NCBI GenBank assembly: GCA_035326105.1
Contig: DAOKYO010000001.1
Location: forward strand, 558,001 to 622,000
Length of the DNA stretch: 64,000 nucleotides
From: Bacilli bacterium
Lineage (GTDB): Bacteria > Bacillota_I > Bacilli_A > RFN20 > CAG-826
Direction of reading: 5' to 3'
Shown: in pieces, positions 16,558 to 24,591 of the stretch
Layout of the letters: each line of letters starts with the position of its first letter
Position numbering within the stretch: the first letter of the stretch is position 1
Translations under genes and position numbers: made by a program
The notes under the pieces: model-generated
What the model was told of the DNA's origin: nothing
Database searches by the model: none
Seen by the model: the letters and a program-made list of their open reading frames with translations, nothing else

Positions 16558-17792
16558 CGGGCATGGCCTCCAATTTCCTCATTGCGCCGCCGCGCAGTTG
16601 AATTTTTTAAAAGTGATGATGAACGCAGGATGGCATTACTTCCAAAGCGAGCTTTAATTTGATCTAAAGCCCGATCAAATATGCGTTCATCCTCTTTTTT
16701 TTCATCATCAAAAAGCCCTAATTGGCAACAGGCATTACTGACCAAGTTAAAGTAGGCAATTGAAAGTCCGCGAATTTTCTTTTTCTTATCAAATCCTAAA
16801 GTAAGATTCTGCACGATAGCATCCAATTCATAGGTAATATCGGTTGGGAGCAATAGTCGCGTTCCGTTTTGATAGTTTCCCTCGGCTAAAGAGTAAGTTA
16901 GGCTTATGCTTACTGCTTGCGCCAAATCACCCCGCCGTCTCAATCTTCGCGCTAAATCATCATTCATTTCCATTAAAAGGCGCCTGGCATCATGGAGGGA
17001 ATAATCTTTTTCTAGGGTCTGACCAACACTGATAGAGGTGGAAAGGGGGGAGTATTTTTCTCGGATGTCGGTGTCATCAATTCCATTAGCCCGTTCCCAA
17101 AAAGTTTCACCGACAACTCCGAGATAAAACTTTAATGTTGTTTTGGGATAATGGGCAATATCGCCCATTGTTAAAAGGCCGAGATTATTAAGCTTCTTTT
17201 CATATCCTCTGGATATGCCCCAAACTTTGCTTAGCGGGGTCAAAGGCCAAAGTTTGGCTTCAATATCTTTTTGATCCCACTGGGCAATATTATCCGGGTT
17301 ATGTTTAGCCTCGATATCCATGCTCACTTTGGCTAAAAACATATTTGGTCCAAGTCCCGCGGTAGCAATTAGACCGAGGCGGTCTTCGATTTCATGTAAA
17401 ATTTTTTTAATTAGTTCTTTGGCCGAAAGGCGGTATAGTTTTAAGTAAGGCCCAACATTGATAAAACACTCGTCAACAGAATAAATATGCAAATCATCTT
17501 CTCCGACATATTCAAGAAGCAAACGATTGAATTCGGCACTTACCTCCAGATAACGGGCCATACGCGGCCGGGCATAAATAATCGGAATATCCTTAGGAAG
17601 GTCTTTTCTTCGAAGACGGGAAGGGACACCCATACGGCGAAGATAGGGTGAGGTGGCAAGAATAATCGTGCCTTCCCCCCGGCGTGTGTCGCAGACAACA
17701 AGCGGGGTCATGAACATATTAAGGTGACGGTCGTTGCATTCAACAGCGGCATAAAAGCTTTTAAGATCAATAGCCGCGTAGTAATTGCCCAT
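16554..17792 (-). CDS. Y-family translesion DNA polymerase (UvrX/YqjW type)
   Basis: 412 residues of the UmuC/DinB superfamily, of the type linked to YolD. Seen: the first catalytic Asp and aromatic steric gate in AAIDLKSFYAAVECNDR, the second acidic pair in YSVDECFIN, the HhH region GLGPNMFLAKVSMD, a thumb and a little-finger domain (LARRLRRRGDLAQAVSISL). A strong GAGGAGGG ribosome site precedes ATG 17792. The upstream gap has TATAAT on this strand but no Bacillus-type SOS box, so control by LexA is not shown. Performs error-prone bypass of lesions. Confidence 0.92.
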   Translation of the reverse strand: MGNYYAAIDLKSFYAAVECNDRHLNMFMTPLVVCDTRRGEGTIILATSPYLRRMGVPSRLRRKDLPKDIPIIYARPRMARYLEVSAEFNRLLLEYVGEDDLHIYSVDECFINVGPYLKLYRLSAKELIKKILHEIEDRLGLIATAGLGPNMFLAKVSMDIEAKHNPDNIAQWDQKDIEAKLWPLTPLSKVWGISRGYEKKLNNLGLLTMGDIAHYPKTTLKFYLGVVGETFWERANGIDDTDIREKYSPLSTSISVGQTLEKDYSLHDARRLLMEMNDDLARRLRRRGDLAQAVSISLTYSLAEGNYQNGTRLLLPTDITYELDAIVQNLTLGFDKKKKIRGLSIAYFNLVSNACCQLGLFDDEKKEDERIFDRALDQIKARFGSNAILRSSSLLKNSTARRRNEEIGGHAR

Positions 17793-17902
17793 GGAAGTAC
17801 CCTCCTCTAATATCTATTATAGGGATAAAAAAACAAAATTTTAGTCTTGAGTTTTCTATTGACTTTTCGCACTTTAGATTGTGATTTTAAGTCGGTAAAA
17901 AA

Positions 17903-17911
17903 TGCTATAAT
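17903..17911 (+). promoter_or_regulatory. Extended -10 promoter for rmuC
   Basis: TGCTATAAT, the same extended -10 as at 14888; no good -35 at the proper spacing. Confidence 0.6.
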
Positions 17912-17967
17912 AAAATCAAAGAAAAAATATAATGGGGATGTTTATTTTCTTGTTTGGAGTAAAAAAT

Positions 17968-19215
17968 ATGGACACTACTGTTCTTATCCTGTCGATTATC
18001 TCATTGACTTTAGTGGTGATATCACTGATATTGCTTGTGGTTTTAGTTACCCGTAGCCATAAGGAAGAGATAGCAAAAGGCTATGACGATTCGACTCTGC
18101 GGGGGGAAATGATGGGGAAGTTTGGCGAAATCAGACAAAATATCGCTGATTTAAAAGGAAAAACGACAAAGGATATTCATGATGCGCTTAATGAAGAAAT
18201 GATTAAAGTTCTTCAGCAAAATATAAAAAACAGCGAAGAAGGAAATGCTAAACTCGAGCGTTTCCAGCAAAACATTACCGAGTCGCTAGATAAAAAAATG
18301 GGCCTGCTTACGGAGCGGGTGGATTTAGCTCTCAAGGATATCAATAAACGGGTTGATGAGCGATTGGATGCCGGATTTAAAAGTACGACAGACAATGTTA
18401 GTAAGATGGTTGAAAGCCTCACAAAGATTGAAGAGGCGCGCAAAAAAGTTGAAGAATTATCAACGCAGGTAGTAACTCTATCAAGCATTTTAAGCAACAA
18501 TCAAAAACGGGGGCAATTTGGAGAATTTACCCTTAATCGAATTTTGGAAAATGTCTTCGGTGAAACCCGCGATCTTTATAAAACCCAATATGAGTTAAAG
18601 ATTCCTTCACGCGAAACCGTTCGCCCGGATGCAGTGATTTTTTTACCTGAACCGAATAAATTAGTTTGTATCGATTCCAAATTCCCTTTTTCTCAATATG
18701 AAAAAGTCTACGACGGAAGTGGAAGCAAAGAGGAGATTGCCAGTTTTAAACGCGATGTAAAAAATCAGATTCGGGATGTTGCCAGCAAATATATCGTCTT
18801 GGGATATACTTCGCGCGAAGCGTTGATGTTTATACCCAGCGATGGAATATATGCCTACATAAATGTTAACTTCCCGGATTTAGTTGATGAAGCACAAAGG
18901 CAAAATGTTGTTTTGACTTCGCCCTCGACTTTGCAGCCGATGCTGGCTTCCATTCACGGACTAATCATCGAGTATCGGCGAGCGGAAAAATTAGAAGAAT
19001 TAAATCGAGCCTTAGTTTCTTTAGGACAAGAATTCTCGCGGTTTACGTTAAGATGGGATAAACTTACCCAAAGTATTAAGACGGTCAGTAAGTCGCAGGA
19101 AGAACTCGATAAAACAGTGACGAAAATATCTCATAAATTTAACAAAATTAACGCTGGAATTAGCGAAGACTCTGCCTTGGAAACAAGTGGCCAAAGCGAG
19201 ACGATTGAAGAATAA
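17968..19215 (+). CDS. rmuC: DNA recombination protein RmuC
   Basis: 415 residues: one N-terminal membrane helix (about 5-30), a long coiled coil (~45-185) and the conserved RmuC domain with a PD-(D/E)XK-like core (GQFGEFTLNRILE, RPDAVIFLPEPNKLVCIDSK, FPFSQYEKV). Known effect in E. coli: limits inversions at short repeats; the biochemical activity is presumed nuclease. ATG 17968 follows TTGGAGT; an upstream in-frame ATG at 17932 lacks a ribosome site. Followed by a terminator. Confidence 0.93.
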   Translation: MDTTVLILSIISLTLVVISLILLVVLVTRSHKEEIAKGYDDSTLRGEMMGKFGEIRQNIADLKGKTTKDIHDALNEEMIKVLQQNIKNSEEGNAKLERFQQNITESLDKKMGLLTERVDLALKDINKRVDERLDAGFKSTTDNVSKMVESLTKIEEARKKVEELSTQVVTLSSILSNNQKRGQFGEFTLNRILENVFGETRDLYKTQYELKIPSRETVRPDAVIFLPEPNKLVCIDSKFPFSQYEKVYDGSGSKEEIASFKRDVKNQIRDVASKYIVLGYTSREALMFIPSDGIYAYINVNFPDLVDEAQRQNVVLTSPSTLQPMLASIHGLIIEYRRAEKLEELNRALVSLGQEFSRFTLRWDKLTQSIKTVSKSQEELDKTVTKISHKFNKINAGISEDSALETSGQSETIEE

Positions 19216-19217
19216 AA

Positions 19218-19255
19218 AAGGGGTGCCGTACTTTTAAAAAAAGCAGGCACCTTTT
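19218..19255 (+). terminator. Intrinsic terminator after rmuC
   Basis: GGTGCC / GGCACC stem extended by G-U and A-U pairs, about 18-base loop, then T4. Confidence 0.7.
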
Positions 19256-19484
19256 ATGAAAAGGGCTTGTGGGGGGATGCCCTATTTCATCAAAATCCGG
19301 TTGGGTTCAAATTGCCCAACGTGAATATATTAGGCTTGTTTATAGAAGTTGTAAATAGAATTATTAAATAAAATTATTTACTTTTTTAAGAATTGTTGGA
19401 AAATCTTTTGCATTTATGAAAAATGAATAAAATATCGGTCAAATCTACTAAATTATTACTTTCCTATATGATAGAATTATCACT
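19256..19484. other. Intergenic stretch with two small hairpins
   Basis: No gene seen. GGGC(19263)/GCCC(19279) and GTTGGG(19300)/CCCAAC(19315) can form hairpins; the second has a TTCAAATTG loop resembling a tRNA T-arm, but no cloverleaf can be built. The rest is AT-rich and leads into TATGAT/TAGAAT boxes (19467-19477) just before the next start codon. Confidence 0.4.
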
Positions 19485-20201
19485 ATGAAAAAACTAAATC
19501 CCAAAACAAAATCAATGGTAAAAAAAGGAATTGTCATTCTTTCGGCAATGGCTTTTGCCATGCTTCTAGTAATACTTCTTGCTCGTCATTTCGGTTGGAC
19601 TAGCATCGATAAAATTAGGGATACAATTCAATCGGCCGGCGCTTGGAGCTGGGGGGTTTTTATTCTTCTTCAGGTACTTTATAACGTGTTGTTATTTATT
19701 ATTCCCGGGCAAACAATGACCTTCATTGCCATTTCAATTGTTCTATTTCCGCCGATAGAATCGTTTATATTGGTCACTTTAGGAATGATGATTTCAAGTA
19801 TTATAAATTACTTTATTGGCTATACGCTTGGGGAGCGGATTGTCCGCAAAATTGCCGGTGATGAAGTGGTAGACAAGTATCAACCATTACTGGTGCGGAA
19901 AGCCAAAATATACTATCCGATATTTATGTTAATGCCAGCGATGCCCGATGACGAGATTGTTTTAATCGCTGGCTTATCCAAAATGCCCTTTTCCTATTTC
20001 TCATTAACGACACTTCTTACTCGCTCGGTGGGAATAGCCACCACTATTTTTATTGGTAATATTATTCCTTGGCATTCTTTAGGACTGCGCGGTTTGATCG
20101 TTGTTGGTATTGATTTGTTAATTGCAATGGGAATTATTATTATGTTCGCTAATATGCTAGAAAAAGTCTTGGAGGTAAGGGAAAACAAACTGCAAAAGTA
20201 G
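19485..20201 (+). CDS. VTT-domain (TVP38/TMEM64/DedA-like) membrane protein
   Basis: 238 residues, about five membrane helices, with the VTT signature region: FIIPGQTMTFIAISIVLF, a re-entrant Gly-rich segment and LMPAMPDDEIVLIAGLSKMPFSYF. DedA/TVP38 proteins act as lipid scramblases or flippases, for example of undecaprenyl phosphate or phosphatidylethanolamine; the substrate here is unknown. No Shine-Dalgarno precedes ATG 19485 and a TAGAAT box ends 7 bases before it, so the mRNA may be leaderless. The stop codon overlaps a short direct repeat. Confidence 0.88.
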   Translation: MKKLNPKTKSMVKKGIVILSAMAFAMLLVILLARHFGWTSIDKIRDTIQSAGAWSWGVFILLQVLYNVLLFIIPGQTMTFIAISIVLFPPIESFILVTLGMMISSIINYFIGYTLGERIVRKIAGDEVVDKYQPLLVRKAKIYYPIFMLMPAMPDDEIVLIAGLSKMPFSYFSLTTLLTRSVGIATTIFIGNIIPWHSLGLRGLIVVGIDLLIAMGIIIMFANMLEKVLEVRENKLQK

Positions 20202-20216
20202 TGAGGTATCTGTTGC
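20197..20216 (+). repeat. Direct repeat, copy 1
   Basis: AGTAGTGAGGTATCTGTTGC, matched at 18 of 20 bases by copy 2 at 20583-20602. The two copies flank tRNA-Ala and its terminator. Confidence 0.6.
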
Positions 20217-20255
20217 AAAAAGCCAACAAAAATAATATTATATAAAAGCCGTTTT

Positions 20256-20331
20256 GGGGCTGTAGCTCATCTGGGAGAGCGCATCGTTCGCAACGATGAG
20301 GTAGCGGGTTCGATCCCCGTCAGCTCCACCA
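20256..20331 (+). tRNA. tRNA-Ala (anticodon CGC)
   Basis: 76 bases with encoded CCA. Acceptor GGGGCTG pairs with CAGCTCC and contains the G3-U70 wobble that marks alanine tRNAs. D-arm GCTC/GAGC, anticodon stem CATCG/CGATG with loop TTCGCAA (anticodon CGC, reads GCG), T-arm GCGGG-TTCGATC-CCCGT. TATA-rich sequence lies 10 bases upstream. Confidence 0.97.
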
Positions 20332-20440
20332 AATGTTCGCCAGACGTACACTCGTTTGATACTCGTATCGAAAGGGCGATTTGCGTTAATGTTTGCTATT
20401 ACTAAGCCGATGAAGCCTAGCATCAAGTAAGCCATTATAG

Positions 20441-20468
20441 AAAGAGAGTCTCCCAGGCTCTCTTTTTT
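20441..20468 (+). terminator. Terminator downstream of tRNA-Ala
   Basis: AAAGAGAG / CTCTCTTT stem, 9-base loop, six Ts; about 110 bases after the tRNA. Confidence 0.8.
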
Positions 20469-20807
20469 CGTGAGCGGAAATCTCCACTCAACCCGCCACC
20501 ATCGTCGGTGGCTTCTTCTTTCTCTAAAATTTGTTGTCACCGAACACATAAAACAGGGCCACAAATCAAAAAAGTTTCCATTAGTAGTGAGGAATCTTTT
20601 GCTTTTAAGGGTACGAATTCAAGGATAATGGTTCTATTTATAGTGAGGGGTGTGTGAGCGTTTCTATTTGGATTTTAATTTTTTGGATTTCCAACGGTAA
20701 CTTTTGGTCTTTTTCCGGCCTTTTAAGTAGAGAGATGTTTAGCGTGAGAGTGAAGGAGGGCGTTTATCAAAATATTTATTATGATTAATATAAAATGGAT
20801 AATGGGG
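20469..20807. other. Noncoding stretch
   Basis: No credible gene. It holds two small hairpins (GAGCGGAAATCTCCACTC at 20473 and GCCACC/GGTGGC near 20500), the second direct-repeat copy at 20583, a partial third resemblance near 20640, and a GAAGGAGGG motif at 20753 with no usable start codon after it. No integrase or insertion-sequence gene was seen. Confidence 0.5.
20583..20602 (+). repeat. Direct repeat, copy 2
   Basis: AGTAGTGAGGAATCTTTTGC, differing from copy 1 (20197-20216) at two positions. Confidence 0.6.
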
Positions 20808-21683
20808 CTAAAGCGTAATCAATATTTCCGCATCAATCTTTTCTATAACTAATAAATAATCAGCCGCTTCAGAATCCAGCCACTGAAAATCTTCAAAAGT
20901 AAAATTTAAATCTTGATAATATTCGACGAAGTAATAACTTGATACTCGCTGATAAAAGCCAATTCCTAGGGGTTTATATATACCGACATCAAGAATTTGA
21001 TCAAATAAATCGTTTTTAATGTCCATAATAACTTTTAAATTTTGCTGAGCAGGGGTCTGAATATTAATTTCAAGATGATTATTGTCTTCAATATATAAAT
21101 TAGAGAAGCTGCTGCTTAATATAATCATGACGGAAAGCGCATAATAGGGAAAAGCGAGCGACAAAAATGAGGCGGTTATTTTAACTATTTTGTGGGGAAA
21201 AAGAACGTATATTAAGGAAATAACCAGTCCCAATAGTGTTATCCAAAAAACAACAGGGCGTTTATAAGTTTGAAACCGAAGAATTAAAAGTAATAAGACA
21301 ACAGTAGCCAGTAGTATCCAGGCAAACTTATATAGTTTTTTTAGTGGAAATCCCGCGATTGAAATGGTGATGATAAAAAATATAATCATCCATGATCCAT
21401 TTGTTCCATAATAAAAAAGTGGCATTGCTGATAAGAAACTTAATAAAAAGAAAACAATTATTGAATCAATTTTAGCGGCATTAATCACATATAAAGCAGA
21501 TACAAGCAAAGCGATAATTGACATAAGCGATATAAGAATCATATTTTCATATTGATATAAGGGAAGAAAAGACAATTTTATCTTATTGAACAAAATGGCC
21601 ATTGAAAAGAGCAAGCAAAATACACCAATTAGAATAACTAGCACCAGTGAAAGCTTTTTTATTTTCGATAATTGATGACTCAT
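20808..21683 (-). CDS. Multi-pass membrane protein of unknown function
   Basis: 291 residues from ATG 21683, 6 bases after an AGGTG ribosome site (a GTG three codons earlier overlaps that site). About seven hydrophobic segments between residues 10 and 200, then a ~90-residue soluble C-terminal domain rich in acidic and aromatic residues (NNHLEINIQTP, YLLVIEKIDAEILITL), probably extracytoplasmic. I recognise no family. More AT-rich than its neighbours and with no operon partner. Confidence 0.7.
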   Translation of the reverse strand: MSHQLSKIKKLSLVLVILIGVFCLLFSMAILFNKIKLSFLPLYQYENMILISLMSIIALLVSALYVINAAKIDSIIVFFLLSFLSAMPLFYYGTNGSWMIIFFIITISIAGFPLKKLYKFAWILLATVVLLLLILRFQTYKRPVVFWITLLGLVISLIYVLFPHKIVKITASFLSLAFPYYALSVMIILSSSFSNLYIEDNNHLEINIQTPAQQNLKVIMDIKNDLFDQILDVGIYKPLGIGFYQRVSSYYFVEYYQDLNFTFEDFQWLDSEAADYLLVIEKIDAEILITL

Positions 21684-21747
21684 ATGTAACACCTATAAAT
21701 TTATATTAGCAAAAATTACTTATAATAAAAAGACAAGGTCTCATAGT

Positions 21748-22485
21748 CTATGGCTTTATTAAACTTTCAACCCGGGAAAAAACATCGCCAATTTTCCCTT
21801 TTATTTTTAGTTTAATAGGCCTATTAATAAAAATATCATCTTTATTTATAACAACAATATTGTCACCAAAAAAGTAGTTTATAAGGCTTGATGCGGGATA
21901 GACATTAAGACTAGTTCCCGCAATAATTAAAAGGTCAGCGGACTGAAGAGCAATTAAAGCTCGGGTAATTATTACATCACTTAAGGGTTCTTCATATAGG
22001 ACAACATCCGGCTTAATAACCCCTCCGCATTGATTACAAAAAGGAATGCCCTGGCTCGCGACAATGGTTGATAGAGGAAAACTTTTACCACATTTAACGC
22101 AGTGATTTCGATGAATAGAACCGTGAAGTTCAATTACCTTACGACTACCGGCTATTTGGTGAAGACCGTCTATGTTTTGCGTAATAATCGTAACATCTTT
22201 CTTTTCCGCTAAGTGGGCGAGGAATAAATGCGCAGAATTAGGAATAGCATTATCATTTATCATTAAATCCCGATAAAACGCAAAAAACGTTGCCGGATTA
22301 CTCTCAAAATAGCTATGCGACAGCATAACTTCGTAGGGAACTCCATATTTGCTTTTCAAATTGTAGAGCCCGTTTTGACTTCGAAAGTCGGGAATTCCAC
22401 TTTCGGTCGAAACTCCTGCGCCACCAAAAAAGACAATATGATGAGCACGATTAATTAGATCAGATAAACTTGCTATTAAGTCCAT
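21748..22485 (-). CDS. NAD-dependent protein deacetylase, sirtuin
   Basis: 245 residues, Sir2 class. Removes acyl groups from lysines using NAD+. Seen: FGGAGVSTESGIPDFRS (NAD loop), TQNIDGLH (catalytic loop), ELHGSIHRNHC with the catalytic His, zinc Cys pairs CVKCGK and CNQCGG, GTSLNVYPASSLI and the terminal INKDD binding motif. Transcribed alone; no ribosome site is obvious within 12 bases of ATG 22485 (upstream TTGTTATAGT resembles a -10 box). Confidence 0.95.
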   Translation of the reverse strand: MDLIASLSDLINRAHHIVFFGGAGVSTESGIPDFRSQNGLYNLKSKYGVPYEVMLSHSYFESNPATFFAFYRDLMINDNAIPNSAHLFLAHLAEKKDVTIITQNIDGLHQIAGSRKVIELHGSIHRNHCVKCGKSFPLSTIVASQGIPFCNQCGGVIKPDVVLYEEPLSDVIITRALIALQSADLLIIAGTSLNVYPASSLINYFFGDNIVVINKDDIFINRPIKLKIKGKIGDVFSRVESLIKP

Positions 22486-22647
22486 ACTATAACAATAGTG
22501 GTTTATGAAGTAAATGTAAAAACCATTTGATTTTTACAGTTCAAAAGAAGTTTTGGGTGCATTCATTATTTTTGGCGCGTTCTAGAAAATATTAAACATG
22601 CGCGTGTTATTGGGCATCAAATTGCAGATTTAGAATATGTATACGAA

Positions 22648-23037
22648 ATGGTAAAACAGTATAAAGGACTTTTTTTAGTATGTTCACCTCATTTGGAAAA
22701 GATTGGCAATCGAAGTGAAGTGATCTCATGGCAAAAAGGAGATGTTATTGTTAACATAATGCAGCACCGTGATTCATGGGAATTTCTTATTGATGTATAT
22801 TATAAGAATCATTACGCTGGACATTGGCGCGTAAACGATGCCGAAAGTGCTATTCAGGACATATCACTGGTTGCCAAAAGCAAAATATATGTTGTCTATT
22901 GGCGGGGTATTACGCACATTAAACGCATTAAAGAGGTTCTCTTTGATAAGTTCAAAGCACATAAGGCATTGTTAAATAAAAGTAGGCAAAAGGGAATCTT
23001 TCATTTCATGGATGAAAAGGGGGAAACAATTGAGTAA
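22648..23037 (+). pseudogene. Small unknown protein, possibly 5'-truncated
   Basis: 129 residues from ATG 22648, with no ribosome site before it. The frame stays open and protein-like back to a stop at 22528 (WRVLENIKHARVIGHQIADL), but that extension contains no ATG, GTG or TTG start. It may therefore be a gene that lost its 5' end, or one starting at a rare codon. The sequence is basic, alpha/beta in character (SWQKGDVIVNIMQHRDSWEF, AKSKIYVVYWRGITHIKRI). I recognise no family. Confidence 0.45.
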
Positions 23038-23041
23038 TCGG

Positions 23042-23070
23042 TTTACAAAATAGTTTTTTTAGATGATAAT
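23042..23070 (+). promoter_or_regulatory. Sigma-A promoter of aspS leader
   Basis: TTTACA (23042-23047), 17-base spacer, GATAAT (23065-23070). Confidence 0.75.
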
Positions 23071-23076
23071 ATCACT

Positions 23077-23240
23077 GAAAATGCAATGAAGATTTGCTGA
23101 GGGATCAGCGTGACACAAATCGGAGCAAATTCAGCGAGCAAACTTCGCCAAAAGTTATAAGGGAATATGGATATCTATATTCTAAAATAGGGTGGCACCA
23201 CGATGAAATCGTCCCTTGTGATTTTTCACAAGGTTTTTTT
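23077..23240 (+). promoter_or_regulatory. T-box riboswitch controlling aspS
   Basis: The conserved T-box AGGGTGGCACCACG lies at 23189-23202. Its TGGC bulge would pair with GCCA, so the tRNA discriminator base is G, as in tRNA-Asp and tRNA-Asn. A stem III-like hairpin GAATAT...ATATTC is at 23163-23182. The terminator CCTTGTGA/TCACAAGG with T7 follows, and its 5' flank GTCCCTT can instead pair with the T-box AGGG to form the antiterminator. Stem I is compact and I could not fix the specifier codon. Confidence 0.92.
23214..23240 (+). terminator. T-box terminator hairpin
   Basis: 8-bp stem CCTTGTGA/TCACAAGG, TTTT loop, T7 tail; 15 bases before the aspS start. Confidence 0.92.
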
Positions 23241-23255
23241 ATTTAAGGAGGAACT

Positions 23256-24545
23256 ATGGAAAGAATTAGATTGGATGAGATGAAATTTAATGAGCCATGC
23301 AAAATATCGGGTTTTGTTGATAAACTTCGGGACACGCGTTACATGGTTTTCGTTATTTTGCGAGATATAAGCGGCCACGTTCAAGTCTCTTTTGATAAGG
23401 GACTAGCACCAGAAATGAGCGCCGAAGTTTTAAAGGCGATTCCGGGTTCGGTTATTTCTATTTGGGGAGAACTGAAAGAAAACGCACACGTTAAACAAGG
23501 CGGGAAAGAGTTTATTCCGACTAAACTAGTCATCGAAAGCGTAGCTGAACCGCTACCGATTGAAGATAACTCATTTATCGACCAAAAACTTGATTATCGG
23601 TGGATTGACCTACGAAGTGAAAAAAATACTTTGATCTTCGAAGTTCAAACCTTGCTCAGTGCTAAAATGCGGGAATTTTTGCTCGATAATCACTTTGTAG
23701 AAATTCATAGTCCAAAATTAATTGGTACGGCAAGTGAGAGTGGGGCCGATGTCTTTGAACTTAAATATTTTGATCGGAAGGCCTACCTTGCTCAAAGCCC
23801 ACAGTTTTATAAACAGATGGCCATGGCCAGTGGATTTGAGCGCATATTTGAGACCGGTCCTGTTTTTCGGGCTGAAAAATCTTTCTCAAATAAACATGCG
23901 ACCGAGTTTACCGGCTTCGATTTGGAAATAAGTTATATTGATTCGTTTCATGATGTAATGCAATTAGAAGCCGAATTATTAACTTTTGCTTTAAAGGCAG
24001 TGAAGGAAAAATTTGGTGAACAAATAAAGGAGTTGACTGGATTAGAGGTGATTGTTCCAACTTTACCTTTTCCAGTAATGAAATTAAAGGATGTTTACCA
24101 GGAGCTAACCGATCGTTATGGTCTTGTAGTAAGCGAAGAGGAAAAGGGAGATTTAACAACCGAAGCTGAGCGCCTCTGCGCTCGTTTAGCAATGGATAAG
24201 TTTAATAGCGAATTTCTCTTTGTTACCGACTATGATGCCGCTCATCGTGCATTTTATCATATGCGAGATGAAAAAGGTGTACCTCAAGGATATGATTTGA
24301 TTTGGCGTGGATGTGAGATTACTACTGGCGCGCAGCGTGAGCATCGTTACGATGTTCTCCGTCGTCAAGCGGATGAAAAGGGATTAAGCGAAGATGTAAA
24401 GTTCTATATGGAATTTTTCCGCTATGGATGCCCGCCTCATGGCGGTTTTGGAATTGGTCTTGACCGGTTAACGATGCTTTTATTAGGCCTTACGATTAAG
24501 GAAGCGATGTTTATTTTCCGGGGACCCAATCGACTTAATCCGTGA
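23256..24545 (+). CDS. aspS: Aspartate-tRNA ligase, archaeal (AspS2) type
   Basis: 429 residues, the length of the archaeal-type enzyme that lacks the bacterial GAD insertion (bacterial AspRS is ~590). N-terminal OB-fold (residues 1-105), then class II core: motif 1 region LLDNHFVEIHSPKL, motif 2 FRAEKSFSNKHATEFTGFD (AspRS-like, not AsnRS-like) and motif 3 GFGIGLDRLTMLLLG. Such enzymes are often non-discriminating, charging both tRNA-Asp and tRNA-Asn, which then need GatCAB amidation. AAGGAGG precedes ATG 23256. Controlled by the T-box leader. Confidence 0.93.
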   Translation: MERIRLDEMKFNEPCKISGFVDKLRDTRYMVFVILRDISGHVQVSFDKGLAPEMSAEVLKAIPGSVISIWGELKENAHVKQGGKEFIPTKLVIESVAEPLPIEDNSFIDQKLDYRWIDLRSEKNTLIFEVQTLLSAKMREFLLDNHFVEIHSPKLIGTASESGADVFELKYFDRKAYLAQSPQFYKQMAMASGFERIFETGPVFRAEKSFSNKHATEFTGFDLEISYIDSFHDVMQLEAELLTFALKAVKEKFGEQIKELTGLEVIVPTLPFPVMKLKDVYQELTDRYGLVVSEEEKGDLTTEAERLCARLAMDKFNSEFLFVTDYDAAHRAFYHMRDEKGVPQGYDLIWRGCEITTGAQREHRYDVLRRQADEKGLSEDVKFYMEFFRYGCPPHGGFGIGLDRLTMLLLGLTIKEAMFIFRGPNRLNP

Positions 24546-24591
24546 ATTAATTTATTTTGATTTGTTTAAAATTCAACATAGGAGGAACATG

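Noticed and set aside
17793..17846. SOS box upstream of the Y-family polymerase
   Set aside because: No CGAACATATGTTCG-like element is present in the gap.
20238..20564. Minus-strand open frame of 108 codons over the tRNA-Ala
   Set aside because: Its middle part is the well-known false translation of the complement of a tRNA; it covers the whole tRNA and terminator.
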